This document shows positions 1 through 9,489 of a stretch of 41,571 nt of DNA, in pieces. Each line of letters begins with the position of its first letter. Positions within the stretch are counted from its first letter, which is position 1. The DNA comes from Bacillota bacterium. Its GTDB lineage: Bacteria > Bacillota > Sulfobacillia > JAJZYS01 > JAJYTV01. The notes beneath the pieces were generated by a model that searched no databases, was not told where the DNA came from, and saw nothing but the letters and a program-made list of their open reading frames with translations. The stretch covers positions 1 to 41,571 of the forward strand of contig JAJYSJ010000020.1 in the NCBI GenBank assembly GCA_021793645.1. Reading direction: 5' to 3'. Position numbers and translations under genes: made by a program.

Positions 1-126
1 TTCGCTATCGCAGCCAGTTCAGCACCTGCAGCCACCGCAGCCGGTACGAACACTCCCCACTACGCTGCATCCTTCACCATCCAGCCCGACTCCGCTCTGG
101 CTCCAGGCGACCCCGGTACGCTGTAA
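1..126 (+). CDS. C-terminal end of an unidentified protein (5' end outside window)
   Basis: Frame 1 is open from the window edge to a TAA at 124-126, giving 41 residues rich in Ala, Ser, Pro and Thr (ending in GDPGTL). I do not recognise it. Support is indirect: the stop lies 25 nt before the next start, and a clean Shine-Dalgarno sits in the gap, as expected between adjacent genes of one transcript. Frame 2 is also open here, so the frame choice is not secure. The composition would fit a surface or repeat-type protein tail, but no function is claimed. Confidence 0.35.
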   Translation, partial: FAIAASSAPAATAAGTNTPHYAASFTIQPDSALAPGDPGTL

Positions 127-151
127 TCCAACACGACAGGAGGTATCCGCC

Positions 152-304
152 ATGCGCCATCTCTTTGACGACTTGATCACTGCCGTGCTCGCAAATCCTT
201 CGACTAGCAACACTGAAGTATCCGCTTCGGTCAAGAATCAGTGCAGCAAGTCGCGCATCCAGGTCGACTCTGCGTGTGACCCAGCTGACCCCGGCCTCCT
301 ATAA
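152..304 (+). CDS. small hypothetical protein (50 aa)
   Basis: An ATG at 152 follows AGGAGGT with a spacing of about 7 nt, one of the best ribosome binding sites in the window, and the frame ends at a TAA at 302-304. The protein starts MRHLFDDLIT and has two cysteines (in NQC and SAC) but no signal peptide, membrane segment or recognised motif. It lies between the preceding gene tail and the EAL-domain gene on the same strand, so it may be cotranscribed with it. Existence rests on the ribosome binding site alone; the downstream part of the frame shows no strong coding bias. Confidence 0.45.
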   Translation: MRHLFDDLITAVLANPSTSNTEVSASVKNQCSKSRIQVDSACDPADPGLL

Positions 305-407
305 CACCTGCGGCAAACTAAGAGTCGCAATACAGCCCGTGCTCCGTCACTCCTTGCTAAGTCCATCCACGCGGAGAGACTCCGCACTCACCCATGGAGG
401 TACAAGT

Positions 408-1166
408 ATGGCCGCAACACCTACTAGCTCCGGACCCTCTGTCCGTCTCGACGAGTTGACGGTTGCCCTACAGCCCGTCCTCAACCTGCGGACAGGCGGC
501 GTATACGGCTTCGAAGCGCTGCTTCGCGGTCCGGAGGGTTGCGATGTCAACCCTCCGGCGCTCTTCCGACGCGCAAGGCGTGAAGGTTGGGCCGAGGCGC
601 TGGAATACCGTGCACGGGGACTGGCCGTAGAGGCTGCGAACCGCTACCTCCGTGACAAGGAAGTCCTCTTCCTGAACGGGGATGTCCGCTACCCAGTCGA
701 CCCCAGCTGCTACCCACACCTCGTGCTGGAGATCAGTGAAGCACGCAACGTTGACCGCCGGGTGATCGACAAGCTGCAGCGCAACGGCTTGGCTTTGTTC
801 CTTGATGACTACGGTGTCAGCCACGGCAACCTATCCCGTCTGCTCGAGATGCAGCCCACAGGGATCAAGGTGGACCGCGCGATCATCCAGGGCATCTCGA
901 CGGATCCCCGCCGCTACGTTGTGGCGCGCGCCTTGGCGACCCTTGCTGATGACCTAAGCATCGCCATCGTGGCTGAAGGCATCGAAACCGCAGAGGACCT
1001 GGCTGCCGTGCGCCGCGTCGGATTCGGCTATGGACAAGGATACTTCCTCGGCCAGCCTAAGCTTGTGCCGGATCGGCGCTATCTCAACCAGTTGCGCCAC
1101 TCGCTGCGCGAGGCATCGGACGCTCCCAGTCGGGAACGCGGCGCCGCTATCGCAGCCATGTTCTAG
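408..1166 (+). CDS. EAL-domain protein, probable cyclic-di-GMP phosphodiesterase
   Basis: A stand-alone EAL domain of 252 aa with no sensory or GGDEF domain. EAL proteins hydrolyse c-di-GMP to pGpG in the cytoplasm. The expected metal and catalytic residues are present: E36 in EALLR, N90 in FLNGD, E108 in LEISE, D133-D134 in LDDYG, K154 in IKVD, E190 in AEGIE and Q210 in GYGQGY, so it should be active rather than a degenerate binder. The frame is open further upstream (to 276), but the ATG at 408 follows GGAGGT with a 6 nt spacer and matches the usual start of the domain. The 103 nt before it hold no other gene. A hairpin terminator follows. The few residues after the domain (about 235-252) look disordered. 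Confidence 0.9.
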   Translation: MAATPTSSGPSVRLDELTVALQPVLNLRTGGVYGFEALLRGPEGCDVNPPALFRRARREGWAEALEYRARGLAVEAANRYLRDKEVLFLNGDVRYPVDPSCYPHLVLEISEARNVDRRVIDKLQRNGLALFLDDYGVSHGNLSRLLEMQPTGIKVDRAIIQGISTDPRRYVVARALATLADDLSIAIVAEGIETAEDLAAVRRVGFGYGQGYFLGQPKLVPDRRYLNQLRHSLREASDAPSRERGAAIAAMF

Positions 1167-1206
1167 GCCGTCGCGACCACTGTTGCTACGGCCCGCACTT
1201 ATACGA

Positions 1207-1231
1207 GAAGCCCGGCCAAAGGCCGGGCTTC
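1207..1231. terminator. hairpin terminator between convergent genes
   Basis: An 11-bp perfect GC-rich stem (GAAGCCCGGCC / GGCCGGGCTTC) closes an AAA loop. It lies between the EAL gene and the converging leftward operon, so it can serve both directions. The T-run on the plus side is weak. Confidence 0.75.
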
Positions 1232-1259
1232 ACTCGCTTCTTGCACAGAGGAACATCTA

Positions 1260-1535
1260 TCATGGCAAATCCTCGAGGTCCTGCATCAGGTCCAGAACCT
1301 CGACCTGTGCTTCGAAGTCCAGGGACTGCTGTGCTGCGTCCAAAAGCCGCTGCAGCACCGCTGCAACCAACTGCGGGTTCGGTGGCTGACGAAAGTCCGC
1401 GCCGCTGACGACTGCGACACCGTGGAACTCCAGCACCCCGGGGAAGGGCTGGTACGACGGCCCCTTCCGGCGCAGGCGCTGTTCAAGCGCAGCACAGCGC
1501 CGCCAAATCTCCTCGAGCGTCAAGGCCTGATCCAT
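1260..1535 (-). CDS. hypothetical protein (91 aa) downstream of molybdenum hydroxylase subunits
   Basis: A 91-residue, glutamine-, leucine- and acid-rich protein, predicted mostly helical with a short central segment (about residues 26-50) rich in Phe, Pro and Gly. I recognise no family. It begins 9 nt after the stop of the FAD-subunit gene, with only a poor ribosome binding site (GATAAG), so it would be translated by coupling. It is the last gene before the terminator at about 1.2 kb. Position suggests an accessory role for the hydroxylase, but that is only context. The alternative is a spurious frame; balanced composition and operon fit argue for a real gene. Confidence 0.6.
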   Translation of the reverse strand: MDQALTLEEIWRRCAALEQRLRRKGPSYQPFPGVLEFHGVAVVSGADFRQPPNPQLVAAVLQRLLDAAQQSLDFEAQVEVLDLMQDLEDLP

Positions 1536-1544
1536 GGCTACTTA

Positions 1545-2396
1545 TCAGGCCCGCGCCTGAGATTTGGCCGCTTCAATCGCCCGTTTGGCAAACAGTCGGC
1601 ACATGTCACTGCGGTACTCCGCAGAGGCATACGCGTCGGCGGCAACGTCAACACCCTCCAGGATCGCACCCAGTGCCTTCTCCACGTCCGCATCTCCTAC
1701 CAGCGTGCCGAGGAGGATCTCCTCCGCCGCGCCCGCACGGTATGGTGCGAGTCCGACGCCTGTCACGCCGATCCCCGCTGCCTGACAGGTTCCGGCCGAG
1801 TCAAACTGCAGCCGGGCAGCCACGCCCACGAGCGCGAAGCCGGAGGCCTCCTGCCGCAGCTTGCGATAGGCAGAGCCGCTGTCCTTGCCCTCTGCAGGCA
1901 CGAACACGGACTCCAGCACCTCATCCTCTTGCGCTGCCGTCATCAGCGGTCCGACGAAGAACTCGTCCAGCGGCACGGAGCGGCGGCCGCTCGTCCCCAT
2001 GAGTTCGACCCGTGCGCCCAGTGCCAGCAGCGCTGCGGGCAGGTCGCCTGCCGGATCGGCATGGCTGACGGCGCCCCCGATCGTACCGAGCCTGCGCACC
2101 TGTCGGTCTCCCGTCTGCTCCGCCGCCTCGCGCAGCGCCTGCCAGGGCGCCGACGCTGCGACATCGACATGGCGGGTGAATGCTCCGATGCGGATCTCGC
2201 TGCCGCGTTCTTCGATGCCCTTCAGTTCCGCCACATCCTGCAGGTCGACAAGTGCCTTGGGCGCTGCGAAGCGCAGGCGCATCAGCGGCAGGAGGCTCTG
2301 TCCTCCCGAGAGGAGCTTCGCCCCGGGTTCCGCAAGCGCAGCGACCGCCTCAGCGAGGTTACCGGGCCGCATGTAGCGAAATTCCTCGGGCGTCAC
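1545..2396 (-). CDS. molybdenum hydroxylase FAD-binding (medium) subunit, CoxM/CutM/XdhB-like
   Basis: 283 aa. This subunit of xanthine dehydrogenase/CO dehydrogenase-type enzymes binds FAD and passes electrons from the FeS subunit. The N-terminal FAD site is visible as [15 protein letters not shown] (about residues 28-42) and the second as [14 protein letters not shown] (about residues 105-118). The C-terminal CO-dehydrogenase-flavoprotein domain follows. The frame is open upstream, but the correct start is the GTG at 2396: it overlaps the TGA of the FeS-subunit gene (GTGA), follows GAGGGGGTGG, and gives the family-typical beginning [10 protein letters not shown]. The substrate cannot be told from this subunit, and the catalytic large subunit is not adjacent. 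Confidence 0.9.
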   Translation of the reverse strand: MTPEEFRYMRPGNLAEAVAALAEPGAKLLSGGQSLLPLMRLRFAAPKALVDLQDVAELKGIEERGSEIRIGAFTRHVDVAASAPWQALREAAEQTGDRQVRRLGTIGGAVSHADPAGDLPAALLALGARVELMGTSGRRSVPLDEFFVGPLMTAAQEDEVLESVFVPAEGKDSGSAYRKLRQEASGFALVGVAARLQFDSAGTCQAAGIGVTGVGLAPYRAGAAEEILLGTLVGDADVEKALGAILEGVDVAADAYASAEYRSDMCRLFAKRAIEAAKSQARA

Positions 2397-2923
2397 TTGG
2401 CCACCCCCTCGCGCGGCGTACCAAGCGGCGTGATGCCAGCGTCGCGAAGGCTCTTGCCGGCGCGACGCACCCCGATCACGATCGGCTCGTATCCCGTGCA
2501 GCGGCAAAGGTTGCCCTCGAGGCCGTGGCGGACCTCGTCCGGACTCGGATCCGGATTCTCCAGCAAGAGATCGCAGGCGGACATCAGCATGCCTGGCGTG
2601 CAAAAACCGCACTGCAGCGCGTGCTCATTCCAGAAAGCGGCCTGCAGCGGATGCAAACCCTCTTCGCGCAGCTTCTCCGGCACGAGGTCTTTGAGTCCCT
2701 CCACTGTGACCACGTGCTTCCCCTGGGCCTGCACCGCAAGCAAGTTGCAGGACTTTACCGCGTGCCCATCAAGGAGCACCGTGCAGGCGCCGCACTGGCT
2801 CGTGTCGCAGCCGATCTTTGTCCCCGTTAGGGCAAGATCCTCACGCAGAAAGTCTACCAGCAGCGTGCGCGGTTCGGCGTCCCGCCGCACAGCGCGCCCG
2901 TTTACCTTAAGTTCGATCATCAC
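2393..2923 (-). CDS. molybdenum hydroxylase 2Fe-2S (small) subunit, CoxS/CutS/XdhC-like
   Basis: 176 aa with the two [2Fe-2S] modules of the family. The N-terminal plant-ferredoxin-like site has C39, C44, C47 ([10 protein letters not shown]) and C59. The C-terminal four-helix site has C105, C108 (CGFC) and C140, C142 (CRC). It relays electrons from the molybdopterin site in the missing large subunit to FAD. The start is GTG at 2923, with GGAGGT 11 nt upstream; the ATG at 2920 is an alternative. It is the first gene of the short leftward group FeS-FAD-91 aa. The C-terminal tail after about residue 150 is somewhat longer than usual. Confidence 0.92.
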   Translation of the reverse strand: MMIELKVNGRAVRRDAEPRTLLVDFLREDLALTGTKIGCDTSQCGACTVLLDGHAVKSCNLLAVQAQGKHVVTVEGLKDLVPEKLREEGLHPLQAAFWNEHALQCGFCTPGMLMSACDLLLENPDPSPDEVRHGLEGNLCRCTGYEPIVIGVRRAGKSLRDAGITPLGTPREGVAK

Positions 2924-3056
2924 CGGCGAGCCGCACCTCCCAAAACTCCGGCGGGTTCATCCCGCCACTTCTTCTCCATGCTTCTGGCCCAACCGGAAGA
3001 ATCCTGCGGGCCTGCCTCTGCTATCATGGGCCTGATCGCGCGAAAGGAGCCAGGGC

Positions 3057-3536
3057 ATGCGCTGCGCCATTCTTACAGTGAGCGACCTGGGCGCACAGGG
3101 CAAGCGCGCCGATACGAGCGGAGACCGGATCGAGGCATTCTTGCAAGAAGAGCACCACGAGATCGCCTGGCGTGGAGTCGTGCCAGACGAATCGGAAGAG
3201 ATCCAGCGAGCGCTGCTCACCTGCGCGGACGAACTCGGGGTCGACTGCGTGCTGACAACGGGCGGCACGGGCCTCTCGCCGCGTGACGTGACCCCGGAGG
3301 CGACACGCGCGGTGTTGACGCGCGAGGTCCCGGGGATCGCAGAGGCGATGCGCCTGCAAGGACTACCGAAGACACCGCGGGCAATGCTCTCGCGCGGCCT
3401 CGCCGGCGTACGCGCTAGCACCCTGATCATCAACCTGCCGGGAAGCCCCTCGGGCGTCGCGGATGGACTCGAGGTTCTTCGCCCCGTGCTCCAGCATGCA
3501 GTGGAGATCCTGCACCGCGCCCCAACAGATCACTGA
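3057..3536 (+). CDS. mog: molybdopterin adenylyltransferase (MogA/MoaB family)
   Basis: 159 aa, full length for a single-domain MoCF-binding protein. It adenylates molybdopterin before metal insertion in molybdenum cofactor synthesis. Visible signatures are [17 protein letters not shown] (about residues 67-83), the SRG motif and NLPGSPSG (about 125-132). ATG at 3057 follows AAAGGAG with a 7 nt spacer. It is divergent from the molybdenum hydroxylase subunits and lies near moaC, consistent with cofactor supply for that enzyme. MogA and MoaB paralogues cannot be told apart with certainty here. Confidence 0.9.
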   Translation: MRCAILTVSDLGAQGKRADTSGDRIEAFLQEEHHEIAWRGVVPDESEEIQRALLTCADELGVDCVLTTGGTGLSPRDVTPEATRAVLTREVPGIAEAMRLQGLPKTPRAMLSRGLAGVRASTLIINLPGSPSGVADGLEVLRPVLQHAVEILHRAPTDH

Positions 3537-3569
3537 GTCCGGCATGCTGTCTGTCCTCGCATAGGCAGA

Positions 3570-3602
3570 AAGCGGCTGCGCGTAGTAAAAGCGCAGCCGC
3601 TT
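3570..3602. terminator. hairpin terminator between mog and the Nudix gene
   Basis: A 12-bp perfect stem (AAGCGGCTGCGC / GCGCAGCCGCTT) with a 9-nt loop. On the plus strand it is followed by TCTCT, and on the minus strand by a short pyrimidine/purine tract. It sits between converging genes. Confidence 0.75.
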
Positions 3603-3638
3603 CTCTACCGTCCGGTTCCCCCGGGCGGCTCTTTTCGT

Positions 3639-4049
3639 CTATCCCATCATCCCGTCCGCGATGAACTGCAGCAGGTGCGCCCGATCCTCAGGGAACGAAA
3701 GGTTCAGGTGGCTGATGTCCTCCGCGGACCTCCAGGCGACGTCGTGGATGAGGCCGTCAGGGTCCTGGATGCGGGCTTCGCCGCCGACTGCCACGACATC
3801 AAAGTAGTGCACCTCGACGCCCTGGCCGTCGAACTCTCCGCGCTTTTCGAAGAGCTTGCGCCGGATCTCGACCTCGTACCCGGTCTCCTCGCGCACTTCG
3901 CGTACGCAGCACGCCTCCAGAGTTTCGCCCTTCTCGCAGCCACCCGCGGGAATAGACCACAAGCGCTCCTCGTCGGGTTTCCCCTGCAGCACCATCAGCA
4001 GCTCCGCCCGCGCGTTCAGGCAGCAGGCCGCCGCGCCGATCCACGTCAT
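3639..4049 (-). CDS. Nudix hydrolase
   Basis: 136 aa, a single Nudix domain. Such enzymes hydrolyse nucleoside diphosphates linked to another moiety using Mg2+. A complete Nudix box runs from GGCEKGE through REVREETGY (about residues 38-60) with all the catalytic Glu residues. Substrate cannot be deduced. The ATG at 4049 was preferred over an in-frame GTG at 4073 because it follows GGGGTG with an 8 nt spacer and gives a normal family N-terminus (MTWIGAAACC). It is the last gene of the leftward guaB...moaC series, 28 nt after moaC. Confidence 0.88.
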   Translation of the reverse strand: MTWIGAAACCLNARAELLMVLQGKPDEERLWSIPAGGCEKGETLEACCVREVREETGYEVEIRRKLFEKRGEFDGQGVEVHYFDVVAVGGEARIQDPDGLIHDVAWRSAEDISHLNLSFPEDRAHLLQFIADGMMG

Positions 4050-4077
4050 GCCGCTTGCACCCCGTCCTCGCACAGCG

Positions 4078-4554
4078 CTAGGGGCGCTGCCAGGTCCCGC
4101 TCTTGCCTCCGGACTTGCGCTCTAGCCGAATATCCAGGATCTCCATGCCGCGATCGACCGCCTTCAGCATGTCGTAGATCGTCAGGGCTGCGACCGAGAC
4201 GGCGGTGAGGGCCTCCATCTCGACTCCGGTGCGGCCGACCGTACGGGCGGCGGCGGCGATCCCGACGCCGTCCTCCGTCTCGTGGAAGTCGACGCGGACG
4301 TCGGTGAGGGGGAGGGGATGGCAAAGCGGGATCAAGTCACCGGTGCGCTTCGCGGCCTGGATGCCGGCAATGCGCGCGACCGCCAGCACGTCTCCCTTCT
4401 CCGCCATGCCGCGGAAGAGGATCTCACGGGTTGCGTCGGCCATGCGCACGCGCCCGGAGGTCTCGGCGAGGCGCTCTGTCTCCGCCTTGCGCGTCACGTC
4501 CACCATTTGCGCGCGTCCCTGCGCATCCAGGTGGCTTGGCTTCATCTCCTCCAC
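4078..4554 (-). CDS. moaC: cyclic pyranopterin monophosphate synthase MoaC
   Basis: 158 aa, normal length. With MoaA it turns GTP into cyclic pyranopterin monophosphate, the first step of molybdenum cofactor synthesis. The signatures are [11 protein letters not shown] (about residues 76-86) and [19 protein letters not shown] followed by KAVD (about residues 112-135). The start is placed at a GTG (4554) after GGAGGGGGA; an ATG at 4545 is directly abutted by GGAGG and is less likely. The open frame continues further upstream into hbd and is not used. No moaA is seen in the window. Confidence 0.9.
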   Translation of the reverse strand: MEEMKPSHLDAQGRAQMVDVTRKAETERLAETSGRVRMADATREILFRGMAEKGDVLAVARIAGIQAAKRTGDLIPLCHPLPLTDVRVDFHETEDGVGIAAAARTVGRTGVEMEALTAVSVAALTIYDMLKAVDRGMEILDIRLERKSGGKSGTWQRP

Positions 4555-4573
4555 AGGCCGTTCCCCCTCCGGT

Positions 4574-5419
4574 TCAGGCGTAGGTGTAGAATCCTCGCCC
4601 GGACTTCCTGCCGTAATAGCCCGCCTGGACATACTGGCGCAGTAGCGGGCACGGCCGATACTTCGGATCGCCGAAGCCCTCATAGAGCACCTCGAGGATG
4701 TAGAGGCAAGTGTCGAGGCCGATGAAGTCGGCGAGCTGCAATGGGCCCATCGGGTGGTTCATCCCCAGCCGCGCCACCGTATCGATGTCCGGGGCGCTCG
4801 CAACGCCCTCGTAGAGGGTAAAGACCGCTTCATTGATCAGCGGCATCAGCACCCGATTGGAAACAAAGCCCGGGAAGTCCTTCGCCCGCACGGTGATCTT
4901 CCCGTACTCCTTCGCCTCTGCCTCGACCGCCTGCGTAGTCTCCTCTGCCGTGGCGAGGCCGGTGATCACCTCGACCAGCTGCATCACGGGCACGGGGTTC
5001 ATGAAGTGCATGCCGATGAACCGCTCTGGATGCGCCACGTTCGTCGCAAGACGGGTGATGGGGAGCGACGAGGTGTTGCTCGCGAGAACTGCTCTCTCTG
5101 GCGCGACCGCAGAGATATCGCGCCAGAGCGCCGCCTTCTCCTCGTAGCGTTCGAGGATCGCCTCGATGCAGAGGTCCGCTTCGCGGGCAGGCTCGATGTC
5201 CAAGGAGAAGCGGATGCGAGAGAGGGCTTCGCCGGCCTGCTCCTCAGTCAAGCTGCCACGCTTTACGAGGCGCCCGAGCGAGGTCTCGATCGTCTTCTTG
5301 CCGCGATCCAGAAAACTCTGCTGGACGTCCCGTACCGTCACCTCGCGGCCGGCCTGGGCAGCGACCTGTGCGATGCCGCTGCCCATCTGTCCCGCGCCGA
5401 CAACGAAGACGCGGCGCAT
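4574..5419 (-). CDS. hbd: 3-hydroxybutyryl-CoA dehydrogenase
   Basis: 281 aa. It oxidises or reduces 3-hydroxyacyl-CoA/acetoacetyl-CoA with NAD(P)H. The Rossmann motif [11 protein letters not shown] is at residues 8-18, the catalytic histidine is H138 in [10 protein letters not shown] with E150 following, and the C-terminal domain ends with the typical [12 protein letters not shown] at 5419 overlaps the TGA of the thiolase gene by one base (TGATG), so the two are translationally coupled. Together they form a two-step C4-CoA module. The direction (butyrate/polyhydroxyalkanoate supply or fatty-acid breakdown) is not decided by the window. Confidence 0.93.
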   Translation of the reverse strand: MRRVFVVGAGQMGSGIAQVAAQAGREVTVRDVQQSFLDRGKKTIETSLGRLVKRGSLTEEQAGEALSRIRFSLDIEPAREADLCIEAILERYEEKAALWRDISAVAPERAVLASNTSSLPITRLATNVAHPERFIGMHFMNPVPVMQLVEVITGLATAEETTQAVEAEAKEYGKITVRAKDFPGFVSNRVLMPLINEAVFTLYEGVASAPDIDTVARLGMNHPMGPLQLADFIGLDTCLYILEVLYEGFGDPKYRPCPLLRQYVQAGYYGRKSGRGFYTYA

Positions 5420-6588
5420 CAGGCGTCCACCCGCACGAGCGTAGCCTCTCCCTGGCCGCCGCCCGAGCAGATCGCCGCAACCCCATAGCCGCCGCCGCGG
5501 CGGCGCAGTTCGTAGATGAGCGTCATCAGGATGCGGGCGCCAGATGCCCCGACCGGGTGGCCGAAGGCGATCGCACCGCCGTTCGGGTTGACGATCTCCT
5601 CATCGACTCCCAGCATGCGCGTCGACGTGACGGCGACGGCAGCGAACGCCTCGTTGATCTCCACGAGCGCCAGATCCTTCGCCGAGAGTCCTGCCTTCTG
5701 CAGGGCTTTCTGGGTCGAGAGCGCCGGTACGGTGGCCAGGTAGGGTGGCTCTTGCGAGACCTGGCCCTGGCTGATGATCGTAGCCAGTGGACGCAGGCCG
5801 CGACGCTGCGCCTCTTCCTTGGACATCAGGAGGATTGCCGATCCACCGTCGTTGAGACCGGGTGCGTTCCCTGCCGTTACATCGTAAGTCGGATCGAAGA
5901 CCGGGCGCAGCTGCCCGAGCTTCTCGCGCGTGGAGTCGGGCCGGGGTCCCTCATCGCGCAGCAGCTCCGACTTCTCGAAGCGCACCGGCACGACCTCGTC
6001 GTCGAGGCGCCCGGACTCCATTGCGGCCTTCGCGCGCATCTGGGAGCGGTATGCCCAGTCGTCCTGGTCCGCCCGCGTCACGCCCAGTTCCTTCGCAACC
6101 TTGCCGCCGTGCACAGCCATGTGGCAGTCTGCGAAGGCGCACCATAGGCCGTCGTGCACCACTGCGTCGACAAGTTCGCCATTGCCCATCCGGTAGCCGT
6201 AGCGCGCATTCTCCAAGAGGTAGGGTGCGCGCGACATGTTCTCCATGCCGCCCGCCAGCACAACCTTCGCATCGCCAAGGCGGATCATCATATCGCCAAG
6301 GTTGACGGCCCGCAGCGAGGAGGCGCAGACCTTGTTGATCGTGTCCGACGAGAGCTCCACCGGCAGCCCAGCCCGGATCGTCGCCTGGCGCGAGGGGATC
6401 TGCCCCGCACCCGCCTGGACGACCATGCCCATGTACGCGTAGTCGATCTCGCTGCCCAGGACCTTGGCCCGCTCCACGACAGCGCGGATCGCCTGGGCGC
6501 CCAGCTCCACGGCCGGGACGTCGCGCAGCGCGCCGCCGAACTTTCCGAACGGAGTGCGGGCCGCAGCAACCACGACGGTTTCAGACAT
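5419..6588 (-). CDS. acetyl-CoA C-acetyltransferase (thiolase)
   Basis: 389 aa, full-length type-II thiolase that condenses two acetyl-CoA to acetoacetyl-CoA or the reverse. The nucleophile is C88 in NKVCASSLRA, with H344 in GHPVGASGAR and C374 in CSGGGQG completing the site. ATG at 6588 follows AAAGGAG with an 8 nt spacer and gives the family N-terminus MSETVVVAAARTPFG; upstream open frame is ignored. It lies 31 nt after murA and is coupled to hbd. Specific names (thlA, phaA, atoB) cannot be separated by sequence reading. Confidence 0.93.
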   Translation of the reverse strand: MSETVVVAAARTPFGKFGGALRDVPAVELGAQAIRAVVERAKVLGSEIDYAYMGMVVQAGAGQIPSRQATIRAGLPVELSSDTINKVCASSLRAVNLGDMMIRLGDAKVVLAGGMENMSRAPYLLENARYGYRMGNGELVDAVVHDGLWCAFADCHMAVHGGKVAKELGVTRADQDDWAYRSQMRAKAAMESGRLDDEVVPVRFEKSELLRDEGPRPDSTREKLGQLRPVFDPTYDVTAGNAPGLNDGGSAILLMSKEEAQRRGLRPLATIISQGQVSQEPPYLATVPALSTQKALQKAGLSAKDLALVEINEAFAAVAVTSTRMLGVDEEIVNPNGGAIAFGHPVGASGARILMTLIYELRRRGGGYGVAAICSGGGQGEATLVRVDA

Positions 6589-6619
6589 GAAAACCGCTCC
6601 TTTCGCTATGCGGAAATGC

Positions 6620-7882
6620 TCAGTCCGCGACGATGCGGATCTCCGCGCCGATCGCGCCGAGCTTCTCCTCCAGATGTTCGAAGCCGCGTTCGATATGATG
6701 CACACCCGCCACCTCGGTACGGCCCTGCGAAGCGAGGCCTGCGATCACGAGGGCCGCTCCGCCGCGGATATCGTTCGCCGACACCGGTGCACCCGTAAGG
6801 ACATTCGTGCCGCGCACAAGTGCCGTGTTGCGCTCGATCTTGATCTGCGCCCCAAGTCGCACGAGTTCGTTTGCATAGCCGAACCGGTTGTCGAAGATGG
6901 TCTCCTCGACGACCGAGACGCCGTCCGCAAGGCAAAGCGCCGCCACCACCTGCGGCTGCAGGTCCGTTGGAAAGCCGGGGTGGGGCAGCGTCTGGATGTC
7001 AACCGCCCGCAGCCGATCCGGGGCGTCGATCGTGATCGAGTCGAAGTCGGTGTCGACCTTGGCGCCCATCCCCTCCAGCTTCGCGAGCAGCGTGCGCAGG
7101 TGCTCCGGGATGACGGGGCCGACCGTGACACGGCCTCCGGTAGCGGCGGCCGCCAGAAGAAACGTACCGGCCTCGATGCGGTCCGGGATCACCTCGTGGC
7201 GGATGCCGTGCAGCTTCTCGACGCCCTCGATGCGGATCGTGTCGGTGCCCGCACCGCGGACGCGCCCGCCCATCGCGTTGAGGAAGTTCGCGAGGTCGAC
7301 GATCTCCGGTTCCTGCGCCGCGTTTTCGAGCACTGTTGTGCCGAACGCCAAAGTGGCCGCGATCATCAGGTTGCAGGTTGTCCCGTGCGAGCGGCGCTCG
7401 ACGTAGAAGCGGGTGCCCTGGAGTCCTTGCGGCGTCTCGGCGATCATCGCGCCGTGCTCGACCCAGGCTCGCGCGCCGAGGGCCTCGAAGCCTTTGAGAT
7501 GGAAGTCCACCGGACGCGCGCCGATGTCGCAGCCGCCGGGTACGGCCACCTCGGCCTTGCCCATCCGCGCCAGCAAAAGGCCGACGATGTAGGTCGATCC
7601 GCGCAGGCGCGCTGCGCGCTCGTAAGGGGCGACGTGATGTTCAAGGCGCGTTCCGTCCACGCGCAGCGTCTTCGGGGCGATGAATTCCGCCTCGGCGCCA
7701 AGCGCCCGCAGGATCTCGATCAGGTCCAGGATGTCGGTGTAGCTCGGGATGTTCTCGAGCACCGATTCGCCTTCGGCCGCCAGCGCCGCAGCCGTGATGA
7801 TCGGCAGAGCGGAATTCTTGGCGCCGTTCACCGGCACCGTACCGATCAGGCGGTTGCCGCCCTCGATCTGATACAGGGACAA
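6620..7882 (-). CDS. murA: UDP-N-acetylglucosamine 1-carboxyvinyltransferase (MurA)
   Basis: 420 aa. It transfers enolpyruvate from PEP to UDP-GlcNAc, the first committed step of peptidoglycan synthesis in the cytoplasm. K22 and N23 are present in VNGAKNSALP, and the fosfomycin-target cysteine is C118 in PGGCDIGARPVD, so it should be fosfomycin sensitive. The start is a TTG at 7882, supported by AAGGAG with an 8 nt spacer. It is 12 nt after guaB and probably in the same transcript. Gram-positives often have two MurA paralogues; which one this is cannot be told. Confidence 0.95.
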   Translation of the reverse strand: MSLYQIEGGNRLIGTVPVNGAKNSALPIITAAALAAEGESVLENIPSYTDILDLIEILRALGAEAEFIAPKTLRVDGTRLEHHVAPYERAARLRGSTYIVGLLLARMGKAEVAVPGGCDIGARPVDFHLKGFEALGARAWVEHGAMIAETPQGLQGTRFYVERRSHGTTCNLMIAATLAFGTTVLENAAQEPEIVDLANFLNAMGGRVRGAGTDTIRIEGVEKLHGIRHEVIPDRIEAGTFLLAAAATGGRVTVGPVIPEHLRTLLAKLEGMGAKVDTDFDSITIDAPDRLRAVDIQTLPHPGFPTDLQPQVVAALCLADGVSVVEETIFDNRFGYANELVRLGAQIKIERNTALVRGTNVLTGAPVSANDIRGGAALVIAGLASQGRTEVAGVHHIERGFEHLEEKLGAIGAEIRIVAD

Positions 7883-7894
7883 CGCCGCATCTCC

Positions 7895-9373
<1,479 letters not shown>

Positions 9374-9380
9374 TTAAGGT

Positions 9381-9409
9381 AGCATAGCACGGGCAAATAT
9401 GTCGAACAA
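9381..9409 (-). promoter_or_regulatory. sigma-A type promoter of guaB
   Basis: On the minus strand, TTGTTC (-35, 9404-9409) and TATGCT (-10, 9381-9386) are separated by exactly 17 nt, and the guaB ribosome binding site begins about 20 nt downstream. The stretch is AT-rich compared with its surroundings. I see no purine riboswitch in the leader, which is too short for one. Confidence 0.6.
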
Positions 9410-9489
9410 CCGGCCCATGGAGCAAGCGAAGGCAGGCCGGAGTTTTTGAACCCCGTCCCGCCGAGCTGCTGGAGCATGGAATGGAGAGT

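Noticed and set aside
1422-3035. 537-codon open frame on the plus strand
   Set aside because: It is antisense to the two hydroxylase subunits, which have complete motifs; the translated frame has no family features and comes from high GC.
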